This document shows, one piece after another, positions 32,905-41,210 of a stretch of 49,090 bases of DNA (position 1 is the first letter of the stretch; each line of letters starts with the position of its first letter). This DNA is from Mesorhizobium sp. (GTDB lineage: Bacteria; Pseudomonadota; Alphaproteobacteria; Rhizobiales; Rhizobiaceae), in assembly GCF_016793485.1 (NCBI RefSeq), contig NZ_JAEULZ010000014.1, positions 1 through 49,090 on the forward strand, read 5' to 3'. The position numbers were made by a program, and so were the translations under genes. The notes under the pieces were generated by a model that saw nothing but the letters and a program-made list of their open reading frames with translations, ran no database searches and was not told where the DNA came from.

Positions 32905-33939
32905 CTAAGCCGCCTTCTTCTTCGGCTGGATCAGGCCGCGCTCGACAAGCAGTTCGGCGATCTGCACGGCGTTGAGCGCTGCGCCCTTGCGCAGGTTGTC
33001 GGAGACGACCCACATGTTCAGGCCGTTGTCGATCGTGGAGTCCTCGCGGATGCGGCTGACATAGGTCGCGTCTTCGCCGGCGCTCTCGATCGGCGTGATG
33101 TAGCCGCCGTTCTCGTGCTTGTCGACGACGAGCACGCCCGGCGCCTCGCGCAGGATGTCGCGCGCCTCGTCGGCGGTGATCGGCTTTTCGAACTCGATGT
33201 TGACGGCTTCCGAATGGCCGATGAAGACCGGCACGCGCACGGCCGTGCAAGTGACCTTGATCTTCGGATCCAGCATCTTCTTGGTCTCGGCCGACACCTT
33301 CCACTCTTCCTTGGTGGAGCCGTCTTCCATGAACACGTCGATGTGCGGGATGACGTTGAAGGCGATGCGCTTGGTGAACTTCTTCGCTTCGACCGGATCG
33401 GCGACGAAGACGGCGCGCGTCTGCGTGAAGAGTTCGTCCATGCCTTCCTTGCCCGCGCCAGAAACCGACTGGTAGGTCGAGACGACGACGCGCTTGATGG
33501 TGGCGGCGTCATGAAGCGGCTTCAGCGCCACGACGAGCTGTGCGGTCGAGCAGTTGGGGTTCGCGATGATGTTCTTGCGGGAGAACAGCGAGATCGCGTC
33601 GGGGTTCACCTCCGGCACGATCAGCGGCACGTCCTGATCGTAGCGGAAGGCGCTCGAATTATCGATGACGACGCAGCCCTGCTGGCCGATCTTCGGCGAC
33701 CACTGCTTGGACACCTCGCCGCCGGCCGACATGACGCAAATGTCCGTATCGGAGAAATCGTAGGTGGCGAGATCCCTAACCTTCAGCGTCTTGTCGCCGT
33801 ACGACACTTCCGTGCCCTGGCTGCGGCGCGAGGCAAGCGCCACGACCTCATCGGCCGGAAAGCCGCGCTCCTCGAGAATGTTGAGCATTTCGCGACCGAC
33901 ATTGCCCGTGGCGCCGGCGACTGCAACCTTGAAACCCAT
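32905..33939 (-). CDS. asd: Aspartate-semialdehyde dehydrogenase
   Basis: A 344-residue NADP-dependent enzyme that makes aspartate semialdehyde, the branch point to lysine, diaminopimelate, methionine and threonine. The Rossmann start VAVAGATGNVGREML and the catalytic Cys in ANPNCSTAQ are present. So is the STYQSVSGAGKEGMDEL segment, and the His/Arg region RVPVFIGHSEAVNIE. It is minus-strand and alone. dapF, another diaminopimelate-route gene, lies 9 kb away. Confidence 0.96.
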   Translation of the reverse strand: MGFKVAVAGATGNVGREMLNILEERGFPADEVVALASRRSQGTEVSYGDKTLKVRDLATYDFSDTDICVMSAGGEVSKQWSPKIGQQGCVVIDNSSAFRYDQDVPLIVPEVNPDAISLFSRKNIIANPNCSTAQLVVALKPLHDAATIKRVVVSTYQSVSGAGKEGMDELFTQTRAVFVADPVEAKKFTKRIAFNVIPHIDVFMEDGSTKEEWKVSAETKKMLDPKIKVTCTAVRVPVFIGHSEAVNIEFEKPITADEARDILREAPGVLVVDKHENGGYITPIESAGEDATYVSRIREDSTIDNGLNMWVVSDNLRKGAALNAVQIAELLVERGLIQPKKKAA

Positions 33940-34372
33940 GGTAGTTCTCCTGCCCTCGCCTGTTGTTTGGAGGAAACCCGGCCGGTCGGCGCGGGCCTCG
34001 TCTCCCCGGGCCAGACCCGGGAGGGACGGTTAGGCCAAGGGAGATCAGACCGTTTTCGCGGTCGTTTTTTTGCTGATCGTCTTGGTCGTGGTGGTGCCGA
34101 TAACGGCTTGGGACAGGAAGGGCACGCCAAACCGCCCGGCCCAATGGTTCGCCCTGAGCGAGCCTCCGCGGCCGGGGAAGTCCAGTGCAAAAAGCGCCAT
34201 GGCGAGGCCGCGCATTGTCCGAATTCCCGTTCGAGGCCGGGCTTTTACCGGGAATTCGCAAATAGTCAATCGGGAGGCGCTCTGGCCCTTCCTTCGGACG
34301 CCTTGGAATTCCCTGATGCATTGGCCACACGAGGCGTCGATGCTATCTGTGGCAGGGAATTCGGAGGGATTC
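33940..34372. other. Intergenic region upstream of asd
   Basis: This 433-base stretch holds no gene I can support. A plus-strand hairpin (GACCG, loop, CGGTC, then a run of seven T) lies at 34048-34071. A minus-strand frame from about 34269 to 34045, Lys/Thr-rich at its end, could be a small gene, but its start lacks a good ribosome-binding site. Confidence 0.4.
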
Positions 34373-35155
34373 GTGCGCGGGGAAGTGCTTCATTACGACG
34401 AGGCGCAGGGCTTCGGTTTCATCACTGGCCAGGATGGCAATCGCTACACCTTCCGCCGTGAGGACATGCGGCGTGTCTTTCCCGCCGCCAGGGGGACGGC
34501 GGTTGAATTCCGCGAAAACGGCACGCAGGCTCGCGACGTATTCCAGGCAGGATCGGCAGACGTGGGCGCGGCGCCAGAGCCACGCGTGCGCTCATCGTCC
34601 GTACCGTCGGTGGCAGTGACGCCGGCCGCGACGGTCGCTACTCCCTCTGTCGCCCCACAACATTTCGGCCGCAACGCCGTCGATGATGACGCCCCCGTTC
34701 TCCAGGCAACGCCCTCGATGGGATTGTGGGCCTATTTCTGGAACAGCATGACGACCGACTACGCGACGTTCCGCGGACGCGCGCGGCGCAAGGAATACTG
34801 GGCCTTCGTGCTGTTCTGGACGCTGGCGCTTATCGTGCTTTCCTTCGTCGGCCTCATGATCGACGCGCTGCTCGGCAATTTCGATCCCTATGGCAACGGT
34901 CCCGTCGCTATTCTGGTGGTTGCCGGGCTCGCTGTCGCCGTCGGCTTCCTACCTGGCATTGCGGTAACGGTCCGGCGTTTCCACGACGTCGGCATGTCGG
35001 GCTGGTTCTACCTGTTGTTCGTCGTGCTCTCGCTCTTCACCATCGGTAGCCTGATCATCTTCGTGGTGACCCTGATCCCGTCCCAGAAGCGCGACAACAA
35101 GTGGGGACCGGTTCCGGAAGGCGTGACCATCCCGCCGCCCTATACGGGGACCTGA
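34373..35155 (+). CDS. DUF805 membrane protein with N-terminal cold-shock-like domain
   Basis: A 260-residue protein with two parts. The first about 35 residues (VRGEVLHYDEAQGFGFITGQDGNRYTF) resemble the cold-shock-type OB fold that binds nucleic acid. A Pro/Ala/Ser linker follows. The C-terminal 130 residues are a DUF805 domain (RRKEYWAFVLFW, RRFHDVGMSGWFYLL) with about three or four membrane segments. The GTG at 34373 is chosen because ggaggg lies four bases upstream; an in-frame ATG at 34340 is the alternative. Function unknown. Confidence 0.75.
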   Translation: MRGEVLHYDEAQGFGFITGQDGNRYTFRREDMRRVFPAARGTAVEFRENGTQARDVFQAGSADVGAAPEPRVRSSSVPSVAVTPAATVATPSVAPQHFGRNAVDDDAPVLQATPSMGLWAYFWNSMTTDYATFRGRARRKEYWAFVLFWTLALIVLSFVGLMIDALLGNFDPYGNGPVAILVVAGLAVAVGFLPGIAVTVRRFHDVGMSGWFYLLFVVLSLFTIGSLIIFVVTLIPSQKRDNKWGPVPEGVTIPPPYTGT

Positions 35156-35212
35156 CGCACGGCTGTCATGGACATCTGCTACGCGCGCCTGAACCCCAAC
35201 GGAGAGCAGGCG

Positions 35213-35863
35213 ATGCGCACAGACACGGCCCACCGGAAATGGAACGAGACCTGGCAGTCCGAGGACGGGCGACGCGCCTGGTCGCAGGCCGACCCGGACG
35301 TTCTTGCCTGCGCGACTTCGGTGATTTCGGCGGGCGGCGCGGATGCGCTGGACCTCGGCAGCGGCGTCGGACGCCACGCGCTGGCCCTTGCCCGCATGGG
35401 CTTCAACGTCGATGCGCTGGACGGCAGCGAGGTCGGCATCGCGCAACTGCGCAAGGACGCCGAGTCCGAGCGGCTGTCGGTACGCACGCATCACGGCGTG
35501 ATGACCGAGCTGCCCTTCGCGGACGCCAGCTTCGACTACCTGCTCGCCTTCAACGTCATCTATCACGGCGACCCGGCCATCCTCGCTGCGACGATCGCCG
35601 AGATTACGCGCGTCCTGCGGCCCGGCGGCACGCTGCAACTCACCATGCTGTCGAAGCGCAACGTCAACTACGGCGTTGGCGAGGAAATCGCGCCCAACAC
35701 CTTCGTCGTCAAGAACGCCACCGACGACAAGATCCATCCGCATTTCTACTGCAACGCTGGCGAGCTCATCGCCCTGCTCCCCGGCTTCGAGCTGAAGAGC
35801 CTGGTCGACCGCGAGCAGAAGCCCGGCCATTGGCACTGGCATCTTGTAGCCGAGAAGCTCTGA
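35213..35863 (+). CDS. Class I SAM-dependent methyltransferase
   Basis: A 216-residue methyltransferase with motif I ALDLGSGVGRHALALARMG. Downstream strands follow (NVDALDGSEVGI, LPFADASFDYLLAFNVIYHG, VLRPGGTLQLTM). The substrate is not predictable. The ATG at 35213 has ggagagc upstream; the frame could also begin at 35168. It lies 57 bases after the DUF805 gene, possibly co-transcribed. Confidence 0.85.
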   Translation: MRTDTAHRKWNETWQSEDGRRAWSQADPDVLACATSVISAGGADALDLGSGVGRHALALARMGFNVDALDGSEVGIAQLRKDAESERLSVRTHHGVMTELPFADASFDYLLAFNVIYHGDPAILAATIAEITRVLRPGGTLQLTMLSKRNVNYGVGEEIAPNTFVVKNATDDKIHPHFYCNAGELIALLPGFELKSLVDREQKPGHWHWHLVAEKL

Positions 35864-35882
35864 TATCTACGGTCGACAATTA

Positions 35883-35910
35883 CGCCTGAAGACTGACCGG
35901 CCTTCAGGCG
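35883..35910. terminator. Terminator-like hairpin
   Basis: cgcctgaag (35883-35891) and cttcaggcg (35902-35910) form a perfect 9-bp stem with a 10-base loop, 20 bases after the methyltransferase stop. There is no T-tract, so it may be a bidirectional or weak terminator between the convergent methyltransferase and phnE genes. Confidence 0.45.
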
Positions 35911-35915
35911 ACGTT

Positions 35916-35965
35916 AGAGCGTGATCCTTTCCGAAAACCGGTTTCCACTTTTCGGGATCAGGCAC
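35916..35965. repeat. Short rhizobial palindromic repeat
   Basis: agagcgtgatcc and the near reverse complement at gggatcaggcact flank ccgaaaaccggtttccactttt. This agagc-gatc...ccgaaaaccggtttccacttttcgg unit is a very common intergenic palindrome in Mesorhizobium-like genomes. It has no coding content. Confidence 0.7.
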
Positions 35966-35970
35966 TTGCC

Positions 35971-36780
35971 TCAGGCCAGCCGCGCCCGCAGCCGGTCGGT
36001 GGCCCATTCCATCGCCAGCACGACCACGAAGACCGCGATGATGATGGTGGACGCATTGCGGTACTGAAAGAGGTCGAAGGCCACTTTCAGTTCCTGCCCG
36101 ATGCCTCCGGCCCCGACGAGGCCGAGCACAACCGAGGCGCGGACGGATTTCTCCAACGCGAAGATGCCCGTGTTGACCATTGACGGCAGCGCGTCGGGGA
36201 TTACCGCTCCGCACAGGATGCTGAAGCGGCTGGCGCCGATGGCCGTCAGCGCCTCCTGCGGCTCCTTGTCGGCATCCTCCATCGCTTCCGCGAAGAAGCG
36301 GCCGCAAAAGCCGATCGTATCGACGATGATCGTCATGGTGCCGGCGACAGCGCCGAGCCCGACCGACGCGACGAAGACCAGCGCCCAGACCAGATCCGGC
36401 ACGGTGCGGAAGAAGGACACCAGACCCTTGAAGAGGAAGGCAGTCATGGCGACCGGCGTGATACCGCGCGCCGACATCCACGCAATGGGCAGACTGATAA
36501 GGATGCCGATCATCGTTCCGGCGATGGCGATCTGGAACGTCTCGATCAGCCGGAGCGTGATGCGCCAGAGAAATTCGGGGTTCGTCTCCGGCGGCAGCAT
36601 GCGGCTGACAAGCTTCACCATGCGTTCGGAGCCATTCAGCAGCCGCTCTGGCGACGGCGCGACATCACCGATCGACACGATGACGATCGCCGCCACGGCG
36701 ACGAGAAGCGTGAAGCGCAATGCGGACACGCCCGCCATGCGAGGCGGTGTGCCGTGCCGCGATGAAAGAATATCAACCAC
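35971..36780 (-). CDS. phnE: Phosphonate-type ABC transporter permease
   Basis: A 269-residue inner-membrane permease with about six hydrophobic segments. The cytoplasmic coupling loop is EAMEDADKEPQEALTAIGASRFSILCGAVIPDALPSMV. It pairs with the ATPase encoded just upstream (8-base overlap of start and stop). The only permease in the cluster, it probably acts as a homodimer. The substrate may be phosphonate, phosphite or phosphate esters. Confidence 0.88.
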   Translation of the reverse strand: MVDILSSRHGTPPRMAGVSALRFTLLVAVAAIVIVSIGDVAPSPERLLNGSERMVKLVSRMLPPETNPEFLWRITLRLIETFQIAIAGTMIGILISLPIAWMSARGITPVAMTAFLFKGLVSFFRTVPDLVWALVFVASVGLGAVAGTMTIIVDTIGFCGRFFAEAMEDADKEPQEALTAIGASRFSILCGAVIPDALPSMVNTGIFALEKSVRASVVLGLVGAGGIGQELKVAFDLFQYRNASTIIIAVFVVVLAMEWATDRLRARLA

Positions 36781-37612
36781 GGAAAACCGGCTCCAGATCG
36801 TGCGGCCTCAGATCGCGGGTCTCGGCATCGAGAAAGACGCGCCCTGCCTTGAGCGCGATGACGCGGCGCGCATAGGACAGCGCATGTTCCATGTCGTGCG
36901 AGGTAAAGACGAGCGTGGTCCCGGTCGATTCCGCGATCTCGACGAAGGTGCGCATGACATCATGGCCCGAAGCGGGATCGAGGCTCGCGGCCGGTTCGTC
37001 CGCGATAAGCAGGCGAGGCCCCCGGACCAGAGCGCGCGCAATCGCCACGCGCTGCGCCTGTCCGCCCGACAGCCGGTCGGCACGCGATTGTACCTTGTCG
37101 GCGAGGCGCACGGCCGAGAGCGCGCCCATTGCGCGGTCTCGCCACTCGGCGGGCGCGATCGCCTGATGCCAGGCACGCCAACCGCCCGGCATGCCGAGCA
37201 TGCCCTGGACGACATTGGTCAGCGCCGTCTGCCGGCGCACCAGCCCGTGATGCTGGAAGACAAAGCCGATCTGCCGGCGGATTGCTGCCATCTGTCCAGG
37301 GCCGGGCCGGCGCTCGAAACGCTCGCCGAAGATGCTGACGCTGCCCTCGTCAATGGCGTTGATGCCGACCAGCGTCTTCAGGAGCGTGGATTTTCCGGCT
37401 CCGTTCGACCCGATCAGCGCAACCGTGTCGCCCTCGCGCACAGTAAGATCGATACGGTCGAGAACCGGCGACGCGCCTGCGTAACGCTGGACGAGACCGC
37501 TCGTCTCGATCAGCGCCGCCACCCGCGTGGGCGGCGGACGCAAGCTTTCAATGACAGCCGAGGACCGCGATGCGGTCCCCGGCAAGTCGAGTTCAGTCAC
37601 CGACGAAGGCAT
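36773..37612 (-). CDS. phnC: Phosphonate-type ABC transporter ATPase
   Basis: A 279-residue ATP-binding subunit. Walker A is ALIGSNGAGKSTLL, the signature is LSGGQAQRVAIARAL, and Walker B is LLIADEPAASLDP. The ATG at 37612 is proposed because the stop of phnD (37593) overlaps it by 20 bases. The frame is open further upstream (to 37669), but that part overlaps phnD and is not conserved. Confidence 0.88.
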   Translation of the reverse strand: MPSSVTELDLPGTASRSSAVIESLRPPPTRVAALIETSGLVQRYAGASPVLDRIDLTVREGDTVALIGSNGAGKSTLLKTLVGINAIDEGSVSIFGERFERRPGPGQMAAIRRQIGFVFQHHGLVRRQTALTNVVQGMLGMPGGWRAWHQAIAPAEWRDRAMGALSAVRLADKVQSRADRLSGGQAQRVAIARALVRGPRLLIADEPAASLDPASGHDVMRTFVEIAESTGTTLVFTSHDMEHALSYARRVIALKAGRVFLDAETRDLRPHDLEPVFRG

Positions 37613-38453
37613 TGAAGCTGTCGACGCCGATGGTGCGGTACATGTCGCGGACGTAATCGTAGTCGGCATCCTTCACCGAGGTGATGAAGAAGCCGCCTTC
37701 GTACTTCTTGTTGTCATCGGTCGTCTCGACCACCGATGCCATCAATTCCTTGCCGTTTTTGACGAAGGCATCCCGGACTTTCTGAACTGCTGCGGAATCT
37801 GCACCGGCGCGCGCGACGAGCACGTCGTTCGGAAGGTCGCGACCCCGCGCGAGCACGATAAACGCCGTCTCGGGGTAGGCCTCGCGAATGCTGGCGAGAT
37901 GACCGCGGTTCATGCCGACCGCCGCGATGTCGCCGTTGATCATCGCCTCGACGGCGACGTTGCGGCTGATGATTTCGGGCGTGTAGTCGCTCTGCGGCAG
38001 GCCGAGATCAGTCAGAACCTGCGCCGGGCCGAGATGCTGCGAGGTCGAGCCGACAGCGCCGAAGGCCACCTTCTTGCCCTTGAGGTCGGCGACCGTCTTG
38101 ATCGGGCCGTCGGCCAGCACGACGACCTGCGCGTAATATTCAGGACGCTGCCAGGCCGTTACGATCTCAGCGTTGGTGAGCTGTTTCATGACGACATATT
38201 CCGCCGGCCCGGTGAGAACCATGTCCACCTGATCGGAGCTCAGCGCCTCGACAGCGGCAGTGCGCGAGTTGACCGGGAAGAATTCGATCTCGAGGCCGGT
38301 GAGTTCCTGCAGCTTGTCGCGGAACGGACCGAACTCCTGGTGCAGCTTCTCCAGCCCCTCGACGTCGGTCACGGCAAACCGCACCTTTTCGGCGGCGGTG
38401 GCGGTCAAAGTCATCATCGCCAGCGCGGCAACCGCGCCAATCATCTTCAGCAT
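37593..38453 (-). CDS. phnD: Phosphonate-type ABC transporter substrate-binding protein
   Basis: A 286-residue periplasmic binding protein (PhnD/SsuA-like family). A signal peptide covers about residues 1-22 (MLKMIGAVAALAMMTLTATAAE). Conserved pockets include VNSRTAAVEALSSDQVDMVLTGPAEYVV and VAFGAVGSTSQHLGP. It captures the substrate and hands it to PhnCE. It is the first gene of the operon, and a PHO-box-like sequence lies about 52 bases before its ATG. Confidence 0.88.
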   Translation of the reverse strand: MLKMIGAVAALAMMTLTATAAEKVRFAVTDVEGLEKLHQEFGPFRDKLQELTGLEIEFFPVNSRTAAVEALSSDQVDMVLTGPAEYVVMKQLTNAEIVTAWQRPEYYAQVVVLADGPIKTVADLKGKKVAFGAVGSTSQHLGPAQVLTDLGLPQSDYTPEIISRNVAVEAMINGDIAAVGMNRGHLASIREAYPETAFIVLARGRDLPNDVLVARAGADSAAVQKVRDAFVKNGKELMASVVETTDDNKKYEGGFFITSVKDADYDYVRDMYRTIGVDSFNAFVGD

Positions 38454-38504
38454 CCCCAGTCCCTTCCTTGGCTCACAGGTCGGGAGAGGCTAGCGTCCCC
38501 GCTT

Positions 38505-38522
38505 GACAGAGGGATGACGTTT
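38505..38522 (-). promoter_or_regulatory. Candidate PHO box upstream of phnD
   Basis: On the minus strand the sequence is ACGTCAT-ccct-CTGTCAA. Against CTGTCAT-N4-CTGTCAT the halves match 5 and 6 of 7. It lies 52 bases upstream of phnD. Fit and location suggest control by PhoB. Confidence 0.5.
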
Positions 38523-38586
38523 TCCGGCTAAGGAAACGGGCTGTGGAGAACCTGTGGCGCGTTCGTTGTCGGCGCGTTGCGGTCGG

Positions 38587-39207
38587 TCACCACATGGACT
38601 TGGCGTAGGCGTCGTCCAGCCAGCGGTCCGTCTCGGCGGGAGTCTCTTCAAGCGAAAGCTGGTCGTGCAGGATCTGACCGAGCGTCGGCAGCGTCTTGCG
38701 GTCCAGCCAGGCCTCCGGCTTCCACAAGTCGGAGCGCATGAACGCCTTGGCGCAATGCATGTAGGCGGCTTTGACGGTGACGACGACGACGCTAATCGGC
38801 GGCTTGCCATCCACCGCCAGCCGCTCGCGCAGCCCTGCATCAACGGTGATCTGCGCCTCGCCGTTGACGCGCAGCGTCTCGTTCATGCCGGGGATGAGGA
38901 AGAGCAAGCCAACCGCCGGATTGACGAGAATGTTCTCCAGCGTGTCGAGACGGTTGTTACCTGGCCTGTCGGGGATAGCGATGGTGTTGTCGTCGAGTAC
39001 CGCGGCGAAGCCGGCCTTGTCACCCTTCGGCGTTACATCGGCATTGCCCGTACCATCCGACGAGCCGATGAGGACGAAAGGACTTCTTGCAATGAACGCC
39101 TTGCTGTGGCCGTCGAGTTTCTTCAGCTCCTTGCGGATGGAACCGTCGTCGGGACGTGGCGTCTTGTAGACCGTGCGCAATTCGTCATGCGTCGTGATGA
39201 ACTCCAT
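38587..39207 (-). CDS. Pyridoxamine 5'-phosphate oxidase-family protein
   Basis: A 206-residue split-barrel flavin-binding protein of the DR2398-like PPOX branch. Typical segments are KAFIARSPFVLIGSSDGTGNADVTPKGD, IAIPDRPGNNRLDTLENILVNPAVGLLFLIPG and TLRVNGEAQITVD. Such proteins bind FMN or other cofactors; real substrate unknown. It follows ispZ by 15 bases and may be the last gene of the dapF operon. Confidence 0.85.
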   Translation of the reverse strand: MEFITTHDELRTVYKTPRPDDGSIRKELKKLDGHSKAFIARSPFVLIGSSDGTGNADVTPKGDKAGFAAVLDDNTIAIPDRPGNNRLDTLENILVNPAVGLLFLIPGMNETLRVNGEAQITVDAGLRERLAVDGKPPISVVVVTVKAAYMHCAKAFMRSDLWKPEAWLDRKTLPTLGQILHDQLSLEETPAETDRWLDDAYAKSMW

Positions 39208-39222
39208 CGGCCGACCCTCCCG

Positions 39223-39873
39223 CTAGCTCTTCTTGAATCTGTCGTCGAGCGAGTGGCGCATGATGAGCGGCATCTGGCTGAACGTAAAGACCAGCGTGAT
39301 CGGCATCACCGCCCAGACCTTGAACGCCACCCAGAAGTCGGTCGAGAAATTGCGCCAGACGATCTCGTTGAGAACGGCGAGAAACAGGAAGAAAAGGCCC
39401 CAGCGCAGCGTCAGCTTGCGCCATCCCTCCGCGTCGAGGCTGAAGGCGGAATCGAAGACATAGCCAAGCAGCGACTTGCCGAAGAACAGCCCGCCCAGCA
39501 GCACCGCGCCGAACAGCGTGTTGATGATGGTCGGCTTCATCTTGATGAAGAGATCGTCCTGCAGATAGAGCGTCAGCCCACCGAACACGAAGACCACGAC
39601 GCCCGACACCAGCGGCATCATCGGCAGGGTGCGCGTCAGCACCCACGACACCGAAAGCGCGATGGCGGTCGCGATCATGAACAGGCCGGTGGCGATGAAG
39701 ATCGGCCCGCCGAACTCGGCAAGCACCGGAAACCGTTCGCCGAGCCATTCGCCGCGCGCGTTGGCGAAGAAGAAGACAAGCAGCGGGCCAAGCTCCAGCG
39801 CCAGTTTCAGGAGCGGGTTTATTTCCTTCTTCTTGGGGTCGCCGGGTTCGCGTTCGATCACCGAGGAATTCAT
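39223..39873 (-). CDS. ispZ: Septation protein A / inner membrane protein YciB (IspZ)
   Basis: A 216-residue membrane protein with about five or six hydrophobic segments. The signature is [21 protein letters not shown]. Further family segments are [42 protein letters not shown] and [26 protein letters not shown]. It takes part in cell envelope and septum processes. It starts three bases after ftsY ends. Confidence 0.92.
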   Translation of the reverse strand: MNSSVIEREPGDPKKKEINPLLKLALELGPLLVFFFANARGEWLGERFPVLAEFGGPIFIATGLFMIATAIALSVSWVLTRTLPMMPLVSGVVVFVFGGLTLYLQDDLFIKMKPTIINTLFGAVLLGGLFFGKSLLGYVFDSAFSLDAEGWRKLTLRWGLFFLFLAVLNEIVWRNFSTDFWVAFKVWAVMPITLVFTFSQMPLIMRHSLDDRFKKS

Positions 39874-39876
39874 GCG

Positions 39877-41205
39877 TCACGCTACTCCTGCGATCGCTTT
39901 GGCGAAGTCGCCTGCGGAAAACGGTTCGAGGTCGTCGACGCCTTCGCCGACACCGATGAAATAGACCGGCAGCTTGTGCTTGGCGGCGATCGCCACGAGG
40001 ATGCCGCCCCGCGCCGTGCCGTCGAGCTTGGTCATGACCAGGCCGCTGACGCCGGCGACATTGCGGAAGATCTCCACCTGGTTCAAGGCGTTCTGGCCGG
40101 TCGTCGCATCGACGGTCTGCAACACCGTATGCGGCGCGTCGGCGTCATGCTTGCCGAGCACGCGGACGATCTTCTCCAGCTCGGCCATCAGCTCGACCTT
40201 GTTCTGCAACCGGCCGGCCGTGTCGATGATGAGGATGTCGGAGCCAGCTTCCTTGGCCTTTTCGTAGGCCTCGAAGGCAAGGCCGGCAGCGTCCGCACCG
40301 AGCTTAGACGACACTACCTGAGAGCCGGTGCGCTCGCCCCAGATCTTCAACTGCTCGATTGCGGCGGCACGGAACGTGTCGCCGGCAGCGAGCGTCACCT
40401 TCAGCCCGCCAGCGGTGAGCTTCGCCGCCAGCTTGCCAATGGTGGTCGTCTTGCCGGTGCCGTTGACGCCGACCACGAGCACGACATGCGGCTTGTGGGA
40501 GAGGTCGAGCTCCAGCGGCCTGGCGACCGGTGTCAGCACCTTTTCGACTTCGGACGCCATGACTGTGCGGACGTCGGCGTCGGAGACGTCGCGGCCATAG
40601 CGGCTGGCCGACAGCGCGTCGGTGATGCGAAGCGCCGTCTCCATGCCGAGATCGGCGCGGATCAGCACGTCCTCCAGATCCTGCAGCGTCTCCTCGTTCA
40701 GCTTCTTCTTGGTGAAGACGCCCGCGATGTTGCCGGACAACTCACGCGAAGAGCGCGCCAGCCCCTGGCTTAGACGCTGAAACCAGGACAGCTTCGGCGC
40801 TTCCGTCGGCGCGGATGGAACGGGCTCGGCGGATTGCCCGACGGTCTTGCCGACGATGACCTTCGCAACGCCGGGGCGCGGCGGCTCGACGACCGGAACA
40901 GGATTGGACGGCATGACCGTCTGCAAGGAAATTTCCGGCGGCGGCTCGATGGGCTGAGGGTCCGGCGCTTCCGGTATTTCTGCTGGCGAAGGCTTCGATT
41001 CCGGGATGGGTTCGGTTGGCACCTCCGGCGGCAAGCTTGGTGGAATTTCGACAGGTCGCTCGGGCGGCTGGCTCGGCGTCTCTGGCGGAGCGGCGGGTGG
41101 CGTCTCGGGCGGTGCCGCAGGTGTTTCCGGGGGCGGCGGAACCGGGTCGGGCGCCGGCTGACCGCCGCCGAAGGAAAAGACGCGTTTGAAGAAACCGGTG
41201 GCCAT
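39877..41205 (-). CDS. ftsY: Signal recognition particle receptor FtsY
   Basis: The 442-residue GTPase that receives ribosome-nascent chain complexes bound to SRP at the membrane. About 115 N-terminal residues are Pro/Glu-rich and acidic, the A domain. Then come the N domain and the G domain: VVGVNGTGKTTTIGKL, DTAGRLQNK and TKLDGTARGG. The Pro-rich stretch (PPPETPAAPPETPPAAPPETPSQPP) is a longer than usual linker-like repeat. It lies five bases after mtaB. Confidence 0.96.
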   Translation of the reverse strand: MATGFFKRVFSFGGGQPAPDPVPPPPETPAAPPETPPAAPPETPSQPPERPVEIPPSLPPEVPTEPIPESKPSPAEIPEAPDPQPIEPPPEISLQTVMPSNPVPVVEPPRPGVAKVIVGKTVGQSAEPVPSAPTEAPKLSWFQRLSQGLARSSRELSGNIAGVFTKKKLNEETLQDLEDVLIRADLGMETALRITDALSASRYGRDVSDADVRTVMASEVEKVLTPVARPLELDLSHKPHVVLVVGVNGTGKTTTIGKLAAKLTAGGLKVTLAAGDTFRAAAIEQLKIWGERTGSQVVSSKLGADAAGLAFEAYEKAKEAGSDILIIDTAGRLQNKVELMAELEKIVRVLGKHDADAPHTVLQTVDATTGQNALNQVEIFRNVAGVSGLVMTKLDGTARGGILVAIAAKHKLPVYFIGVGEGVDDLEPFSAGDFAKAIAGVA

Positions 41206-41210
41206 GGGTG

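Noticed and set aside
34045-34269. Minus-strand frame of about 74 residues upstream of asd, Lys/Thr-rich end
   Set aside because: It starts at a TTG without a convincing ribosome-binding site and has no known homolog. An internal ATG is possible but unsupported.
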